A model generated the notes under the pieces. That model was given only the letters and a program-made list of their open reading frames with translations, did no database searches and had not been told where the DNA came from. This document shows, piece by piece, positions 4,366 to 5,357 of a stretch of DNA of 5,357 nt. The stretch is taken from the NCBI GenBank assembly GCA_900556665.1, contig USPX01000159.1, forward strand, positions 1 to 5,357. Reading direction: 5' to 3'. The position numbers and the translations under genes are program-made. This stretch comes from an uncultured Eubacteriales bacterium (GTDB taxonomy: Bacteria; Bacillota_A; Clostridia; Lachnospirales; Cellulosilyticaceae). How positions within the stretch are numbered: position 1 is the first letter of the stretch; each line of letters begins with the position of its first letter.

Positions 4366-5357
4366 TTAGCTTACGATAAATGGTTCTATTTTGTAAAATT
4401 TATCCTTTGGCATATACCCACTTACTTCTACACCATCGTTTGTATACTCTTCTTCTAATCTTTCTGCGTATTCATGACAAAATCTTACAATTTCTTGACT
4501 TGTATAAGGTACGCTAATTTTGAAAGGCTTCATATTGTCATATACAATTTCTTCAATGCGTGCTAAAAGTTCTTCACAGCCAATGCCTTCTTTTGCTGAA
4601 ATCGCCACTTCACTATCAGCTTTTTCATCTCTTGGATAAGTGTCTACGGCTTTATCAATCTTATTATAAACTGCAATAATTGGAATATCTTTCACGCCAA
4701 GTTTCTCAAATGTTTCATAGACAACTTGTTGATGTGTTTCAATATGTGGTGAACTACAGTCCATTACATGTAATATGATATCCGCATATTTTGCCTCTTC
4801 TAAAGTCGAATAAAAGGCTTTTACAAGATGGTGTGGCAATTTACGAATAAATCCTACTGTATCAGTTAATAAAATCTCTGAACCACTTGGTAATTCAATG
4901 CCACGTGTTGTTGGATCAAGTGTGGCAAAGAGCTGATCTTGTACATAGACTTCACTACCACTTAATTTGTTTAATAAAGTTGATTTTCCTGCATTTGTAT
5001 AACCTACAATAGCGACTACAGGCACTTTATTTTTTTCTCTTCTAGCACGTAAAAGTTGACGATGTTTTTCAACTTCTGCAAGTTCATTTTTTAAGATTTC
5101 CATACGTTCTTTAATATGACGTTTATCAAGCTCTAATTTCTTTTCACCTGGTCCACGGCTTCCAATTCCTCCACCTTGACGAGAAAGCATGGCTCCAAAA
5201 CCTGTAAGTCTTGAGTTTTGATATTTAAGCTGTGCCATTTCAACTTGTAATTTACCTTCTTTAGAACGTGCACGGGCAGCGAAAATATCTAGGATTACCA
5301 TCGTACGGTCCATAATCTTTACATTTAAAGCTTCTGCTAAATTACGCATTTGGATTG
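4366..5357 (-). CDS. hflX: HflX ribosome-associated GTPase, N-terminus outside window
   Basis: This is the C-terminal three quarters of HflX, a GTPase that binds the 50S subunit and splits stalled or stressed ribosomes. The visible part starts in the N-terminal domain ([20 protein letters not shown], typical of the family). Counting from the Met at 5349, it continues with the glycine-rich linker [19 protein letters not shown] (59-77) and a coiled-coil-like helix (78-107). The G domain has all motifs: G1 GYTNAGKST (116-124), G2 DPTTR (145-149), G3 DTVGF (163-167), G4 NKID (229-232) and G5 SAK (251-253), followed by a short C-terminal domain. The frame stays open through the right edge (Gln and Ile codons precede that Met) and full-length members are about 100 residues longer, so the Met at 5349 is internal. 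No frame damage is seen. Confidence 0.97.
   Translation of the reverse strand, partial: IQMRNLAEALNVKIMDRTMVILDIFAARARSKEGKLQVEMAQLKYQNSRLTGFGAMLSRQGGGIGSRGPGEKKLELDKRHIKERMEILKNELAEVEKHRQLLRARREKNKVPVVAIVGYTNAGKSTLLNKLSGSEVYVQDQLFATLDPTTRGIELPSGSEILLTDTVGFIRKLPHHLVKAFYSTLEEAKYADIILHVMDCSSPHIETHQQVVYETFEKLGVKDIPIIAVYNKIDKAVDTYPRDEKADSEVAISAKEGIGCEELLARIEEIVYDNMKPFKISVPYTSQEIVRFCHEYAERLEEEYTNDGVEVSGYMPKDKFYKIEPFIVS

Overview
This is an AT-rich window with Gram-positive Shine-Dalgarno sites and genes of typical Clostridia type, so the source is most likely a low-GC Firmicute of the class Clostridia (Lachnospirales-like; the genus cannot be fixed from this sequence). The right two thirds (about 2000-5357) is ordinary chromosome: a run of minus-strand genes for hflX (partial), a small DUF6514-like protein, a YigZ/IMPACT protein and YebC. 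The left 2 kb looks like accessory DNA: little-known small genes on both strands, long gene-poor stretches and several hairpins.

Layout. 1-239 is AT-rich with no confident gene. A small unknown gene on the minus strand (240-434, with an open frame reaching back to 542) is divergent from a plus-strand pair: an XRE-type DNA-binding regulator (692-1075, TTG start) and a two-helix membrane protein (1076-1399) whose ribosome binding site lies inside the end of the regulator gene. Then come about 600 bases without a convincing gene (1400-2004). They hold a pyrimidine tract, a hairpin resembling the yebC terminator, a 9-bp inverted repeat closing a 70-base loop followed by a T-run, and a 53% GC island ending in a hairpin with T-runs on both sides. 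The yebC terminator (2003-2046) marks the edge of the housekeeping block.

The housekeeping block is read right to left. hflX encodes a ribosome-associated GTPase whose N-terminus lies beyond the right edge. Next is a small DUF6514-like gene, a possible 19-residue ORF with an excellent ribosome binding site, and a strong terminator (3637-3679). Then yigZ, and yebC with its own promoter. HflX and YebC act on stalled or stressed ribosomes, and the IMPACT family is tied to translational control in eukaryotes, so the block has a loose translation theme, although the promoters and terminators show separate transcription units.

No CRISPR array, tRNA, rRNA or intact insertion sequence was seen. The parts that deserve attention are the divergent unknown gene / XRE / membrane-protein cluster with its unexplained downstream RNA-like structures, and the small ORF behind the DUF6514-like gene. 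None can be called a new system from sequence alone.
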